Assembly (NCBI GenBank): GCA_019633425.1
Contig: WSUB01000194.1
Location: forward strand, 9,619 to 71,635
DNA length: 62,017 bases
Source of the DNA: Tulasnella sp. 424
Lineage: Eukaryota > Basidiomycota > Agaricomycetes > Cantharellales > Tulasnellaceae
Direction: 5' to 3'
Part shown: piece after piece, positions 1 through 12,415 of the stretch
Position numbering within the stretch: the stretch's first letter is position 1
Layout: every line of letters begins with the position of its first letter
Translations under genes and position numbers: made by a program
Notes under the pieces: generated by a model
Databases searched by the model: none
Told to the model about the DNA's origin: nothing
The model's input: only the letters and a program-made list of their open reading frames with translations

Positions 1-1
1 A

Positions 2-2008
2 GTGTGGTCTACCGCAATCATGGTTCACGTCATACCCAAAAACCTTCCGTGGCCCACTTACGCCTGGCCATTGACCGAAATACCTTCCGCCACGCTCGAA
101 GAACTCTGCCTCCGTGCGACACGAATGGTGACCCGATGGGACGGGGGATCTGCTTACCGCCAGTGTCACTCCTTTCGATGTCTCCAGCGCCCTTGGAACT
201 CGGTAACCTGGATGGAATTGCTTCGATCCCGGTGGTTACTTCTCCAGCTGGATAGCGCTCGATTGGAACTGTGGGATCTCGAACGTCCACTCGGCGGCTC
301 GCCTGCAGACGTTTTCGACGGACTGGAGGATACAATTGATGGATTCAAGGCTTTGCTCAATGGGAATGATCATCACACTGTGCTCCTTTCTACAAAGTAA
401 GTTCGAGGACCTTGTTTAAATTCGCATATTTCTTCTGACTCTGAGGAAGATCTTTCAAAACTCTTAACCTGAACATTTCGCTCCCTCACGTTGGAGAAAT
501 CCTGGAACCGCATAAACGTTTTGGAGCGGGTCATTACGTCGAGGGGTGTTCGGGCCTCCTAGACGCCAATCATGAAATCGCTGCATTTTCACGTTGCAAT
601 AGCGATGAAGGTGCAATAATCCAAAGTCGTCACTCGATATCAACGGTCGTCCTTCAGAATGGCCTAGGAGATCCAAAGGTTTGCTTTTTCTGCATGGTCA
701 TGTCCGACGGTAACCTGAACCATGGTCATTCTGGCTTGGCTACGCAGCTGCAGTACAAATCAGGTCTAACATTGTTGTTGTTGCAAGGATTCAAGGAGTG
801 GACATTTACTCCATGGACACCGTCAATGATAATCTGCGGTCGGAGCAGGGATCCAGACGACCATCGTCAATTGCACCTTTCCAATCAATTCGGTACACGG
901 AAGGATGCTCCTGCTTACGAGCATCTTTCCTAGATCCTTCATGTGGTAATTGGGCAAAATTGCCGTACCGTGGCCCCGATGGTATTTACCTCAGAGTGGA
1001 TACCTACGACGCACCAGCACAAACCATCCAAGTAATTTACCCCCAGCACAGCCATGACACTCCCCTCAAGTTCCAATTGTCCCCACCGGTAGGACTATTA
1101 AACGCCCCTGCCGACTCTCCCGCCTACCCAACCATTCTCTCTAACTGGGGAGGATCAGCCCGGAGAACGGTGTACCTCAACGAGACGAGGGACGGACTCA
1201 TGCTGCTTGGGCTTTCCGTTCCTCTAGGGTTCGAGAACGAGACGGATTTCGCTTCATTGTATCACCGATGCGTGTCCTGGTGGATGGTACGAAATCCTCT
1301 TCAGGACCTTGCCCGTTTTATCTCATTCGACGATTCGACTGGAATATCCGTCGTCGCGATGAGTTCTGGGCGTATTTGGATCGCAGACCCTAGCACTGTT
1401 TCTAATGTTGCCGCACTTGACGAACCTTCGCGAGAGCTTGATTTCGTGAGTTGACCCCATGGCCTCGCATTTTCTGGCTCTCATTAATCGGCTTATAGAG
1501 TTACCCTCCCCATCCGGACCCTGCATGGCCTCTTATTCATCCATTGCCCTGGCCAAACAACCCCGAGACAGCGGACCAGGTGCCCTTGGAATGGGAGAGG
1601 CTGCCTCAGATGTCACGTACGGTAGAACAGTACTTTCCGGGCAAGAACGACGCCGCTTGCTTTGGGGGAGTCACTTGGTTTCTCCGTGAAGCGCTTCACA
1701 TACCCGGTCACGCCACAGTCATCCTTTTTGGGAACCCTGACCCTGATGATATTCCCTACACAAGCGTCGAGGTTGTCGATAGCGGCGGGAGAATCGTCGT
1801 CATTCTGCGACACTGTGACGTAGAGTTCTATGAGGCTCGCCTTATTGATCAGAGCGTGTCGATTGAGACTGTTGCTGCTCACATCTCAAATGTCAGGGAC
1901 TTGAAGAACCTCCCAGGTTCTGAAATAGCAGTAGATGGGACGGCAAGAAATAGGTACGCTACCTGGCGGAGACGAAACGGCACGAAATACCCACTTTGTA
2001 TGTGGTGA
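2..2008 (+). CDS. F-box/beta-propeller-like protein, 5'-truncated
   Basis: The reading frame enters from the window edge, so the N-terminus and any F-box are missing. Four exons join in frame: 2-396, 450-709, 754-1445 and 1499-2008. The introns of 53, 44 and 53 nt have GTAAGT, GTAACC and GTGAGT donors and AG acceptors. About 560 residues are visible. The first exon has a Trp-rich segment containing LRSRWLLLQLDSARLELWDLE, of the type found in large fungal F-box families whose C-terminal part resembles a propeller. The later exons look like more beta-strands (GRIWIADP, GRIVVILRHCDVEF). That family match is from general resemblance; the exon structure is read directly. Other F-box-less propeller proteins are possible. 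No lesion is seen, so the gene is probably functional. Confidence 0.75.
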
Positions 2009-2640
2009 ACTATATGTATCGCCCATCGTCTCAGATTACTTCGAGTAGTAATGGAATCGCTCGATTACCAGAACTGCTGGCTGCATTTCGACTGTTTTGT
2101 CACTACATTACGTCAGCCGGCATCTCAACACATACAATCCCGTAGTCCGGATTCGAGGCACCAAGATGCTTTTCGCTTCAATGATTTAAGCCACCGATCC
2201 TGATATTCTATATATATACGCTGGAGTGGACAACCGAAAGTTTGGTGCTTGAAGATGTAGATAAGCTGAGAGTGAAATCCGAGAACATATTTAGGGGCTT
2301 ACGTCATCGCCGGGGTCATGCAGCGTCAGCGCTTCCCCGTCCACTTTCACGCTCGGCTTCTTAGCGTCCACCACGACTATGGTCGTTGCTTCTATCCAAA
2401 AAAGTAATACAGTCGGTCTGAGAGTCCCCGAGATCTTCACGCGCCGACATTCCGGACCAACACTCGAGAATTCAGAGGTTTGAACGCCTGCGCCAATCCT
2501 CTCCCGCTCATCATCTCCCATTGGACCACATTTTCCCCACGAACCCCAAGATAATCTCTCGACGCTATGTTATGGTTAGCCGGGGGGTCGAGACTTTGAG
2601 CGACGAGACGCGTCGTACCGATATATAAAAAGGTATCACA
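2009..2640. other. Intergenic region
   Basis: No supported gene. There is an AT-rich TATATATA stretch at 2209-2217 and another ATATATAAAAAG at 2621-2632, directly before the decayed oxidoreductase frame. A 76-codon minus-strand frame lies at 2291-2521 but has no supporting exon structure. Confidence 0.5.
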
Positions 2641-3340
2641 ATGCGCATATGCGTAGGCGCCGCTCCACAAGCTTCCGAGTCTGTTCTTCTCCTTGGTGCA
2701 ACAGGCGCGGCAGGAAAGAACGTCTTACGTGACCTCTTGGCTTCCACCCATTTCTCCCGAGTCGTTGAAGCGGACATCCTGTCGCGTGACGTACGGTACG
2801 ATGATGAACGGATGAATAGCTCGGAACTTCAAAGGCGAAAGCTGGAAGTGCTGAAGCTTTCGAAGAGATCGATTGTGAATGTCGTCAACGCTGCCGAGGC
2901 AGCCGAGATGGACGATCCCAAGCAATGGATCGCCTATCTTTCGTCCGCTGGCGCCAAAGCCGACTCCCGCTTTCTCACCCCAGGTTGTAGCAGAACGTTG
3001 ACATTAAGAAAACATTTCATAGGAGTAAAGGGCCCACGGAACAGGGTCTCGCGACCCTGTATAGTGACTGCATCGTTCTCAGACCTGGTCTGCTGAAGGA
3101 TGCGGACCGCGGCGAGTCGCGCCTCATCGTCCGATGGTGCCCGTCGCTGAAATCCATTTCTTTGTTCTTCGTCTAGGTCCCAGAGCTCGTAATGCCATTA
3201 CATTAGCGACCGTCCAACGTTCAACTAACCTCGCGCCTGAAGCGCTTGCGACCAATGAGGACCCCAAGAAGGAAGGAGTTTCATCTTATTGGGTTATCAG
3301 AAACAAGAGGAGTCTTGCCCTTTCTAAGCTCTGGAAGTAG
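2641..3340 (+). pseudogene. Decayed FMP52/HTATIP2-like NAD(P)-binding oxidoreductase
   Basis: The frame from 2641 has a dinucleotide-binding start, SVLLLGATGAAGKNVLRDLL, as in the FMP52/HTATIP2 short-chain reductase family, and later VNAAEAAEMDD and AYLSSAGAKADSRFLTP, matching the family's 'VNAAKAA' and 'YLSSGGA' segments. Pieces are in different frames: AEAFEEID (around 2850) is in another frame from the VNAAEAAE that should follow it, and KGPTEQGLATLYSDCIVLRP (about 3027-3085) is out of frame with SRFLTPG, and splicing at the available GT/AG (about 2982-3020) does not repair it. The middle of the fold (strand 2 to strand 4) is mostly gone. The end is uncertain; 3340 is the stop of the last plausible frame. 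I infer an inactive relic. Confidence 0.55.
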
Positions 3341-5069
3341 GCTTCGTCTCAAACTCATAATCTCGCTTTTGGGCTTTTGTCTTTCGGCTCTGCCGCTGAG
3401 AATCATACCATTCTATGCGGTGACCGGGTCAAGTTTTGGGGAGGGGGGTTCGGGTTTCGACCGGCGTGAGGTTGCAATTGGTGATTCTCTTAGCTTCGAC
3501 TGGCTTGCTTCAGAATTTGAGGACGACTCCATGAAATGGATTGGCTGGCTAGCCTCTGGATTGACCATCTTTCAAAGCCTGGCTGAATGCCGTTGAAGCA
3601 CGACAACAATGCCGGGTAGCTACTCCAACATGAAGGCTACGGAGCGGCTGGGAATGTTGCCTTCACGCGTCTTAATGGTCAATTTTGGAGTTCAAAGTTG
3701 GCCGTACATCCTCGCGGGGAGGTCTCCGGTCATCGAAAGTTATTCGGAAACACGCAAGGCGCCAAGTGCGCGACGTGGCCTGGAGGTAAGGGTCGCCCTA
3801 ATGCACTTCATAGAATAATATACCCTGTAATCCATTCACATCTATGCGAGAACGCTTCGGGCTTGGCTTTCCTTCTCCGTCTCTGGGCAACGGAGCACGG
3901 AAGCGGAGGCTGATGTCAATACTCAAGCCTAACTTCCCTAAGGCAAATCATAGATCAAGTAAAGAGGAGCAAACTTCCAGAGGTCACGTTTTTTATGGGG
4001 GACATGTGAAAATGCAAAGAAGGTATGAGGGAATTGATAAATTTCCATCCGGGGATGTGTCTGCATTCGGTTCCCAGTTGTGGGGCTGCTCGTTCGCGCT
4101 CCGTCAAGGCAGTACCAAAACGCAGTTTCTCATCTACAGCGAGCGCTATTCTCATCTCGGTGCAGACCAGTGGTGAGCCGCAGGGACATACTTCTGCCGA
4201 GGTCTTCATTTTGCCAAGCATTATTGTGGGACCACCGCGCCTGATCCGTTGCATATTGTGAAGGAGAGCGGGTGTCTCAGTCCCGGCAGCACCTGGATTA
4301 TGTGTTTGCCCTGCATCCGGCTCTCGTATATGAAAAAAGGGTTGGTAACTTGAAGTGATCTGAAGACGTGGAACTGCCCTGTAGCGATCGGCAGTTTGCG
4401 GTTACTCGAGTGTTCCAGGAAAGACCATCGACTGTGCGTTGCTGAGAATGTGACTCCTATCCTCTGCATGTTGCCTCGTTCTAAACGGCATGCAAACGGA
4501 GGAGACATACTGCGTACTCTGCGCAAGAGGCGGATCATTCACCACAGGCTGTCACGTAGATGGGATATGGTGGCCGACGGCACGATTGACCAGGGTCCTA
4601 TGGACTTCTCTCCGCTAGCAGCAACCGGCTCGGCAATCGCGGACTTCGATAGGTTGCACACACAGAGAAAAACCTTCACACGGATAAACCGGACCTTGAC
4701 GGGTGAATGCCATAGAAATCTCAAGCAGCTAAGACCAAAGGGTCCACCGACATTCGCCCGACAGCAAACTCACAATACACAAACATTTGTCTACTTTCCC
4801 GCACTCTGCCAGCCGCACCCGACATCCCCTCCCTAGCAAAAGTTCCTTTGACCCCCTCGATCACCTACATTATTTCTCGTCAGTGAAAGACGTTTAGAAG
4901 GTCCGATGTGCGTAGTTTTTTTTGCAGAGCTTTATGCGGGCGGAGAGCCGCGAGGTGTTGCGATGCTGACTGAAACTGGATCCGCAGTGAGAGGCGGTAC
5001 TCAACCTCCTTCGGATTTCTCTATCATTTCGACCCTCCCCATCTCTCCCCTTCCTCTCCACGACCACCC
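3341..5069. other. Intergenic region upstream of the GT31 gene
   Basis: No gene supported in either strand: frames are short and lack recognisable motifs or plausible splice structure. The last 60 bases before 5070 are pyrimidine-rich (CTCCCC/CTTCC), a common feature of fungal promoters and 5' leaders, and lead straight into the chosen GT31 start codon. Confidence 0.5.
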
Positions 5070-7934
5070 ATGCCCTCTATCCCCTTCAGATGGTTCCCCT
5101 CAAGCAGCAGCCGACCATCTTCGCCTCTCCCCGGATACACCTTCGTGCCATACAACGACGACGATGAGTCTTCCGCCGACGACCCCACCGAACGCGAGCG
5201 CTCTTCCAACGAAGATGCCACACACGGCCTGGGGTTTTCCCTAGCACGCCGGTCGTCCTCTCAAGGCCAACTTTTGCTCCCTAGAGTCGGCAGCTTCCTT
5301 ACTTCAGCGGGAACATCAGCAGCAAACTCGCCGTATCCATCTAGACCGGCTTCGCCAGCACCGACACCCCTCCAGGCAATACCGTTCTACACGTCCACAT
5401 CGGAAGACGAACCCTCCTCCCCTCTCATTCTCGGCGCTGTACGAAGGCGTAAGTGGTGGCCACGAAGGCGGAAACGCGAACCATCTCGAAAATGGAAGCG
5501 GATCCTTCACCGGATGGTCAAACACCCTCTTTTCCCGACGCAGCCGCTCACTATTGTTCGTCCCATGTCTCGCTGCACACCTCATGGCCAGAAGAGCTAA
5601 TCAATCACCCATACCTCTATTTTTAGCTCCTAGCTCTCCTCCTGCTCACAACACTAGCGCTCCTCATCACTCTTTCACTTATTTATATCCTCAATCCCGA
5701 CAAGTGGGCGCTCCCGTGGCGACAGTATTGCTCGCATGCATCCGCCTCCACTTTCCCCCCTGCCAACTTTGAAGCTCTCCCACCAGCGGGCATTTTCCTT
5801 GGCGTATTTAGCATGGATGCCGCGGTTGAGCGCCGGATGCTGGTTCGCACGTCCTGGGCAAGCCATGTTCGTAGCCGCGGTATGGACGGCGCTACAGACA
5901 GAACCGTTGTCCGCTTCGTCCTTGGTCGACCACGACCAGAATGGGAGCGCCGGGTGGCTTTGGAGATGCAAGGTGTGTCGAACCCTGTCGTGCTTTTTCA
6001 AAAGATTCGATTGTGGACTAAAACGGCGGCGCCTTCACCCTAGTATACAACGACATCATCATTCTCCCCGTCTCAGAAAACATGAACAATGGCAAAACAC
6101 ATGCATACTTTACATGGGCACATGAAAACGCTTTCGTTCCACCTCCAAACACGAATCACACTTACAACCCGGTACATCGACTGCCAGCGCCCCCCTCGCC
6201 GTTATCACCTAAACCGACATCAGGGACGTCATCTTCGCCGGACGCTCAAATTGAGTCGTCTACGGATGCTTCTGCGACAACGACGTCATCAGCTTCGACG
6301 GCCGAGTCTACTGAGACCGACAACTCCGCGCCAGAACCTCAGCTTCCTTCAGTTGCCGCGGACGGCACCCCGGCGACTCCTCAACGCAAAGGCCCAGCTC
6401 CCCCAATTCTCGCTCCACATGATCCTCGGCCTCAGCATCGCACCCGGTCCGTGGAGATGGCGAGTCACGGTCGGCTGACGAAGCGCAGGTCGCATGGGAA
6501 GAGAACGCTAGAGCCGGAACAATGGGTTGCACCCGATTACGTTGTCAAAGCAGACGACGACTCTTTCGTCATGCTTGCCGAGTTGGAAGGACGATTACGG
6601 GTTGAATGGGCGGACGCTTTGGCCGACAGCATGGCGAAGCATGGCAAGGTTACGGATCCTCTTATTTTCTGGGGCTGTGAGTCGCTACTTCGTTGATTCT
6701 TCCTAGCGTGGACTTTTTTTCGTTGACACATCTTCGCTCGCTTATAGACCTTGTCAAGTCTCGCTTCATGGCCGGAGAACTCTACGCGCTGTCGTCGGCG
6801 TTAGTGTCGTACATTGCGACCACGCCCCGGCTTCTTACCATGACCCGCGGTGCCGAGGACAAGCAGACGTCCAAGTGGATCAAGCTCCACCCTCAAGCTG
6901 ATCAGGTTCGCTGGAGGAGCGAACACTGCTGGATTTATGATCATCCGAGAGCGGGAACGGTCTACAGCCACGGCTTCCTGTTCCCGAGTGAAGCGGAGAG
7001 GGTTACGAAACAGGTTGACAGAGCCAAGGAGATCATCAAGAACACTACTTCGACCAAGATCAGCTCGAGCTCTTTGACGTCGGAAGTCGTGTCGCTCCTT
7101 TCCGATCCTGGGCTTGTCGCGCTTTCGACTTCGACTTCGTCGGCAACGTCTACCGGGAAGGACGACACTTCCACGATCCCGGTTCCGGGAAATACCGGTC
7201 CTTGGACTTGGGATCCGGATCGCTGGCAACCCGGCCCACCTTCACCCGCTGCTACCCCATTACCGCCCTCATCGCCTTTCCTCTCCCGAAGCACGGTCTC
7301 GGATTTCGGCAACCGCTACACCTTCCCAATGTCCAACCTCACTATTCCAATGCAAGTTGAGGCTTTGATCGAGGGGTCTGCGATCAGTCGACTACGGAGC
7401 CGGTTCCCCTTGCACGACAACGCTACCTCGACGTCGGCCTTGATCGGCGACGAACCGAAATGGGACGAGGCCTTGAGGGCTTGGGACGACCGAGAGACTT
7501 ATGAACAACGCTATGCGCCATCGACATTGCGTGCTCGCGGTGTGCATGATCCCAGCGCTCCTATCAAGCCCCCAAGCGTCGAAGAGGACGAAGAGGAGGA
7601 TCAGAACCCTGACATGCCCGCCAGCACCCGGATATTCGGACCGAGAGGAATTGGATTAGGAGGAACGGTGGTGGTTCATTTCATCAAGCGGAACGAGTGG
7701 TTTTTGGAAGCGGCTATGGCCATGTTGGGGCCCAGCTGGAACGGAGATGAAGGGAGGATCAATCCGGGAGAGCCCAAGAGTGCTGAAGGCGTCAAGACGG
7801 TTATTTCCAAGACGCAGAGTTTCAAGAAGAGGGACGAGGCATCTGTCGAGGATGATGGCGCGCCATCGGAGGAGCACGCCATTCCTCTTGAAGATGACGG
7901 ACTTGTGCTCCCTGGTGTTGATCAGGCACCATAG
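5070..7934 (+). CDS. GT31 family (galactosyltransferase-like) type II membrane glycosyltransferase
   Basis: Four exons, 5070-5555, 5627-5972, 6044-6676 and 6748-7934, join in frame to 883 aa. The start follows a pyrimidine-rich leader. Exon 1 encodes a Ser/Pro-rich cytosolic tail ending in a basic patch (RRRKWWPRRRK). Exon 2 opens with one membrane span (about residues 163-184, LLALLLLTTLALLITLSL), giving type II topology. The catalytic domain follows: GVFSMDAAVERRMLVRTSWA and then VVRFVLGRP are the usual GT31 opening. The metal/nucleotide-binding acid motif is DDD at residues 448-450 (bases 6553-6561) in YVVKADDDSFVML. A Ser/Thr/Pro-rich insert of about 130 residues splits the domain just before it. 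The acceptor sugar is unknown; a secretory-pathway (Golgi) role is inferred. This is the only complete one of five copies and forms the left edge of the amplified array. Confidence 0.85.
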
Positions 7935-8854
7935 TCGACTGTCCGCTCGACAACTTCAAAGCCCGCTCCCAACTCTATATGCTCATCTTTCTCATCAAAT
8001 CACGCTGCACCCCTATCTATCTCTTGCGTCGAAGCTTTCCCCTCATTATCTCCTGGGCCCAATATCATTCCTTTTTTTTTTGGTTCGTTCATACATGTGA
8101 CATTTTGTGTACACTTATCAACCACAAAGAGAGAGAGAGAGATCGTGTGCTGCGATTCGAAGATTTTTTATGTATTCCGTGATCTTTCTCTTTCTTCGTT
8201 TTCTCAGCTCCCTTTTTCTCTCTTCTCTTTTTGTTTTATTTTTTCCCTCCCTCCTCTCCCTTCCCCCTGGGTTACTAATTTTGCTTTTTCGTTTGGAGGA
8301 CGTTTGGTGTCGAAATACTGTGTTTATTCCAGCCTTTTTTTTTCCTGAAATAAGAAACGGAAGTTATGTTTTTTCAAGTGCTTCGGTTGACGTCGGAATT
8401 CGTACATACTAGTGTCACCGTGGGGTTGTATATATGCGTGGCCATTGAATGATCCCAGGCAGTTCAGGCTGCAGAAATGGCACGATTGGACAGAGAGAGG
8501 CTGGCCAGCCAGCAGCAGCGTTGCTTACGGGTGCAAAATGTTTGCGCTCATAAGCAACCTCGAGTTTTCTCTGGAAGGGCTGACATGACCGAAGTTCCAG
8601 TGTCAAAATGCTCTGGCCAAGTAATCACGGTGGGACTCGGAGGTGGCCAGGATTATTCTTGCCGGAGATGGAAGGCTTGAAGCTTCCGATCGAGCGGTTA
8701 CCAATCCCTTTGTCAGCCAAGCCGATCGGATGAATATTTCCGGCCTTTACGGTCTCGCAGAATCCACCACCGCAGCCGGCTATCCCTGCTCAGCAAAATT
8801 CGTATCTTCCTATCGACTCATACGGCTACTCGACGTCTTTGCGCTCAACATTCA
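7935..8854 (+). other. GT31 3' region and upstream region of first kinase-TPR gene
   Basis: Long T/C-rich tracts (about 8070-8345) with a short GA repeat at 8128-8141 follow the GT31 stop and recur downstream of each GT31 copy (19450, 26500, 36550, 45900), so they are probably 3' untranslated sequence. From about 8640 a segment shared with the other kinase genes begins. Short frames here (for example 8643-8939) are not in frame with the kinase exons and I do not call them. Confidence 0.5.
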
Positions 8855-11512
8855 ATGCAAGAACCCGGAAAGAACAAACCCAACCGTACTCAGTCATCCT
8901 ACTCAGACGAGGGAGATACCCATAGTCAATTCCAGTTAAACGCCAAATCAGTCCGTGCTGCCACATTTGAAGAGAGGTCTTACTAACCCGCCGAAATGAT
9001 TTCCTTGTAGCGGGATACGCTCGAGAAGCTTGCGGCGTGGCGAATCCATCAGTCGTTGATCGAAATACCAAGAGAAACCAAGGAGTTTCGTGGAGGATAT
9101 GCAACAGTTTCCCGAGCGTATTTGGCTTCTAAGTCGGATGTTCAAGGCAGCGTGAGTGACCTCGAACATACCGCACTCGGACGTCCGGACCTCAGATTGT
9201 CGAACCCCCAGCTCGACGACCCGAGCGATATCCAAGTGCCCAAGGGCAATACACAAGACAAGACCGAACGTCAAGCCAGTCATTTAGAGGATCTTGATGA
9301 TGTCCATATAAAGGAGAGGAGCAAAGAAGCAGAGACAAGAAATCCGAAGCCGGTGTCCGGGAGTCAAACTCCTCCGCGTAAGGTGAGTTGTACAGGCAGC
9401 TTATTGGGCTCATTGTTGAACGGGTCTTTGTTTCCAATAGACTGTAGCCGTAAAGAAGCTGAAGGTAGAAAATGATGCAGACCTGGAACACGTCTTGGGG
9501 GTAAGAATGTTTCATCTTTATCTTAGACCTCGATCATAGCACGGTATCGACCTCTCTTATTAGCTGGCACTCAGGGAATCAGAATTCTTGCTCGGGCTTT
9601 CCCATTCGAACGTCATTAAACTCGAAGGATTTGTCGAAGACACGTCCAAGCGCCTAATCTGGCTGGTCCTCCCATGGGAAGAAAATGGAAATTTGAGCGA
9701 CTTTCTTGCCTCTGGGAACTGGGAAATTCTTGAGCGAATCTCGCTAGTAAGATCGAACTACTGCCCACCGAGCTACTTCTGAGAAATTGTAGAACAGATT
9801 TCCGATGTGGCGGAGGGGGTAGAATATCTTCATAGCCAAAAGCCACCCATATATCACGGCGACCTAAAATCGGTAAGTAGCGATACCGCGTCGAAAATAA
9901 GCTTGCGAATGCCCTGAAAGCCGAACCTCTGCAGCTCAACATCTTAGTCAATTCGGAATATTACGGGGTAATTACAGACTTCGGCTCTGCCCGTCGTCTA
10001 GCAAATGAAGATGCCAGCAATCAGACAACGGAGAATGACGGCAGGCCGCGACCAGGACCAGACCCTACCCCCAGCGAAGAAACCGCCCCATCTCAACTAG
10101 TATTTTGTGCCTCTACTAACACATTAACCCTCACATGCGACAAGTATACCCTTCGTTGGGCTGCGCCAGAGCTTCTGAGGGACGAGACACCTACCCTTGC
10201 ATGCGATATTTGGGCATTGGGATGGATAGCATATGAGGTACGGCTGAACTCGAGCACCGTAAACTATAAAGGCTCACAAACTCGCCCCCAAAAGATTATG
10301 ACCAACACAATTCCATTTCACGACGTCAACAGGGACACTGCTGTTATACTGCGTGTTATTCAAGGGGACCTCCCATCCATCACCACCCACGCCCGGATGT
10401 CATTGATCCAAGCGCTATGCTCCCTCATGGGCCAGTGTTGGAGCCTAAATCCTGAAAGGCGGCCGATGGCACATGGCTACCGACAGTCAATTTCTTGGAT
10501 GGTGAGTGGTGCGGGTCGAAGGTGCAACATCGTTCCGTCCGATTGACCCGTTGTATGCTCGATGAAGCCGAAGATCGTGCCGGCACCGACCCACGGTATG
10601 GATACAGAGGCTTTCCAAGCTCGACATTCTCAACTTCTTTTGAAACTCGGAGAGATGTACAAACAGCAAGACGACTATGTCAACGCGGCAGAATATCTCG
10701 CAAAAGCACTGAGCATTTGCCCGACTAATAACCACAACAAACTAAGAGCCGATGCTTTGCACGCTCTCGGCGAGGTTCATCGCCATCGAGACCAGTACAT
10801 CGATTCCATTGAGTGCAACTCCGAATCCCTTCAAATACGTACGGAAATCGGCGACAGAGAAGGGGAAGCCAACTGTCTGTGGAGCCTCGCCGAGGTCTAT
10901 CGATACCGGCACGAGGAGAGCGATTCCATCAAGTGCTACTCCGAATCCCTCAAAATATGTAACGACATCGGCCACGAATCAGGCAAAGCTAACGCTCTGT
11001 GGGGTCTTGCTGAGGTCCATGGATCTCAAGGCGACTACACTGAGGCCCTCACATTCTCCTCCGAAGCCCTTCAAATACGTACCGAAATGGGCGACAGACA
11101 AGGAGAAGCGGACTCTTTGTGGACTATCGCCGAGATCCATCGACTTCGGAGCGAGTACAGTGATGCCATCAAGTTCCACTCCGAATCCCTAAAACTATGT
11201 ACCGACATTGGCGACAAACAAGGGGAAGCGGACGGCCTGATGGGTCTTGCTGCGGTCTATCACGATCAAGGTGACTACGGTGCAGCCACAAGATTCTACT
11301 CCGAGTCCCTTCAAATATCCACCGATATCGGCGACAGACGGGGGAGGGCCGAAGCTTTGTCAAGCCTTGCTCAAACACATCGAGCGCAGGGTCACCAAAG
11401 CGAAGCACTGTCCCTCTACATGGAGGCTTCGGACGCCTTTGGAGAAATTGGAGACTCCGTGGAGGCAGCTGATGCATTAAGAGAGGCAGCTGATATCCGC
11501 AAGGCCGCATGA
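8855..11512 (+). CDS. Protein kinase-TPR fusion, copy 1 (7 TPRs), intact
   Basis: Eight exons: 8855-8950, 9011-9382, 9441-9500, 9564-9746, 9798-9872, 9935-10237, 10295-10501 and 10568-11512; 746 aa. Start at MQEP because only this frame is conserved across all six copies, with a 3-codon in-frame deletion in copy 5. Kinase motifs: glycine loop RGGYATV (about 60-65), Lys161 in VAVKKLK, YHGDLKSLNILV with Asp259, DFG at 277-279, WAAPELL. The essential residues are present, so an active tyrosine-kinase-like domain is likely. The last exon encodes seven 40-residue TPRs of the LGN/kinesin-light-chain style (pattern LAEVHR..GDY.EAI.. YSESLQI). No signal peptide or membrane span, so presumably cytosolic. 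Intron 1 has a weak GTCCGT donor where the others have GTGCGT, GTACGT or GTGTGT. A 77-codon linker between the glycine loop and Lys161 may or may not be spliced out. Confidence 0.85.
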
Positions 11513-12415
11513 TGGCTTCACAGTCAGACTCGACGTTAAACAATGTCCTTTGCTTGTGAAATCAATGTTTTGTCGTCTACGTATCAATTTTTGCTCCGTG
11601 TAGCTCGTTCCATTCCCGGGCAATCGTGTAGTACTATTAGCTTGTGGGATACGATATCGCTGGCGCCTCGTACACGTTACATCACGTCCCTCCAGAGCTT
11701 CGGGAAGCTGTACTAATAAGTAGCCGGGTCGGAGGTTGGAGGCGGAACTACTACGGCTAAGTAATTTGTGTCTTGGGCTCAAAAAAATTCTCTTGTTAGT
11801 GAAAATGCCGTGGCGATCTGAGTGCCGGGCATCGATTGCCAGCGAAGGATAGCTTATGTCCGATGGACGTCGACGCAGCGGCCATCGAGACTAGACTTCT
11901 CTACTTAATCGTGGATCACTACTACGACCTGGCTGCCTAATCCCGATATGGTCACCACACACATTGTCCAGACCCAATCTCACCCGGATTGGGTGGGTCC
12001 AACTGGCGATGCGATGTGGTAAGAATCGTGGAGCAGGGCCACCCATGCATACTTCCAGAACGGCCACAAACTTGTCTCCCGGATAGTGCAAAGACAACCT
12101 TCCCTTTCGGACGTCGATTAAGGTAGTCCGCTGAAAGCGTGCGTCGGGTGAACGAAAAAATCCTGTTTCCCTCTCCTCTGCTGGTACTACCAGACCAATT
12201 ACTAGCTGAGTCTTTGCCCATTTTCAAGCATCAGCGAGGTCCAAAGGAAAGATATTTAAATATTTAAGCCTCGCCTCTCGTTTAGCACGACGAAGTACCT
12301 GAAATATAAGTTACATCGGGATATGTAGTTGAGGGTGTGTCTCCAATTGCTAGCTTCCACAACGCACGTACGTACCTAGGGCCGAGGAATACCTGTTTAA
12401 TCTGTATCGCCTTGC
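11513..12415 (+). repeat. Post-kinase spacer, copy 1 (truncated)
   Basis: This sequence is shared with the spacers after the other five kinase genes. Here it is cut at about 12411-12418 and joined to a kinase upstream sequence (GTTTATACTATGGGAGGAGG), which marks the local duplication that made kinase copies 1 and 2. No intact gene is seen; a recurring segment around 11880-12120 has some coding-like character, but in frames that differ between copies. Confidence 0.6.

Noticed and set aside
2291..2521. 76-codon minus-strand frame with a strand-like segment (VKVDGEALTLHD) and a GTAAGC donor-like site
   Set aside because: No second exon in phase with recognisable sequence and no start context; kept only as a note.
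4396..4836. 146-codon open frame before the GT31 gene
   Set aside because: No motif, no paralogue and no splice structure; composition like non-coding sequence.
8643..8939. N-terminal extension of kinase copy 1 (98-codon frame)
   Set aside because: Not in frame with the conserved MQEP exon. A second upstream frame (QQNSYL...STSLRSTFNART) is partly conserved between copies, but no intron links it to the kinase frame; an upstream exon or uORF remains possible.
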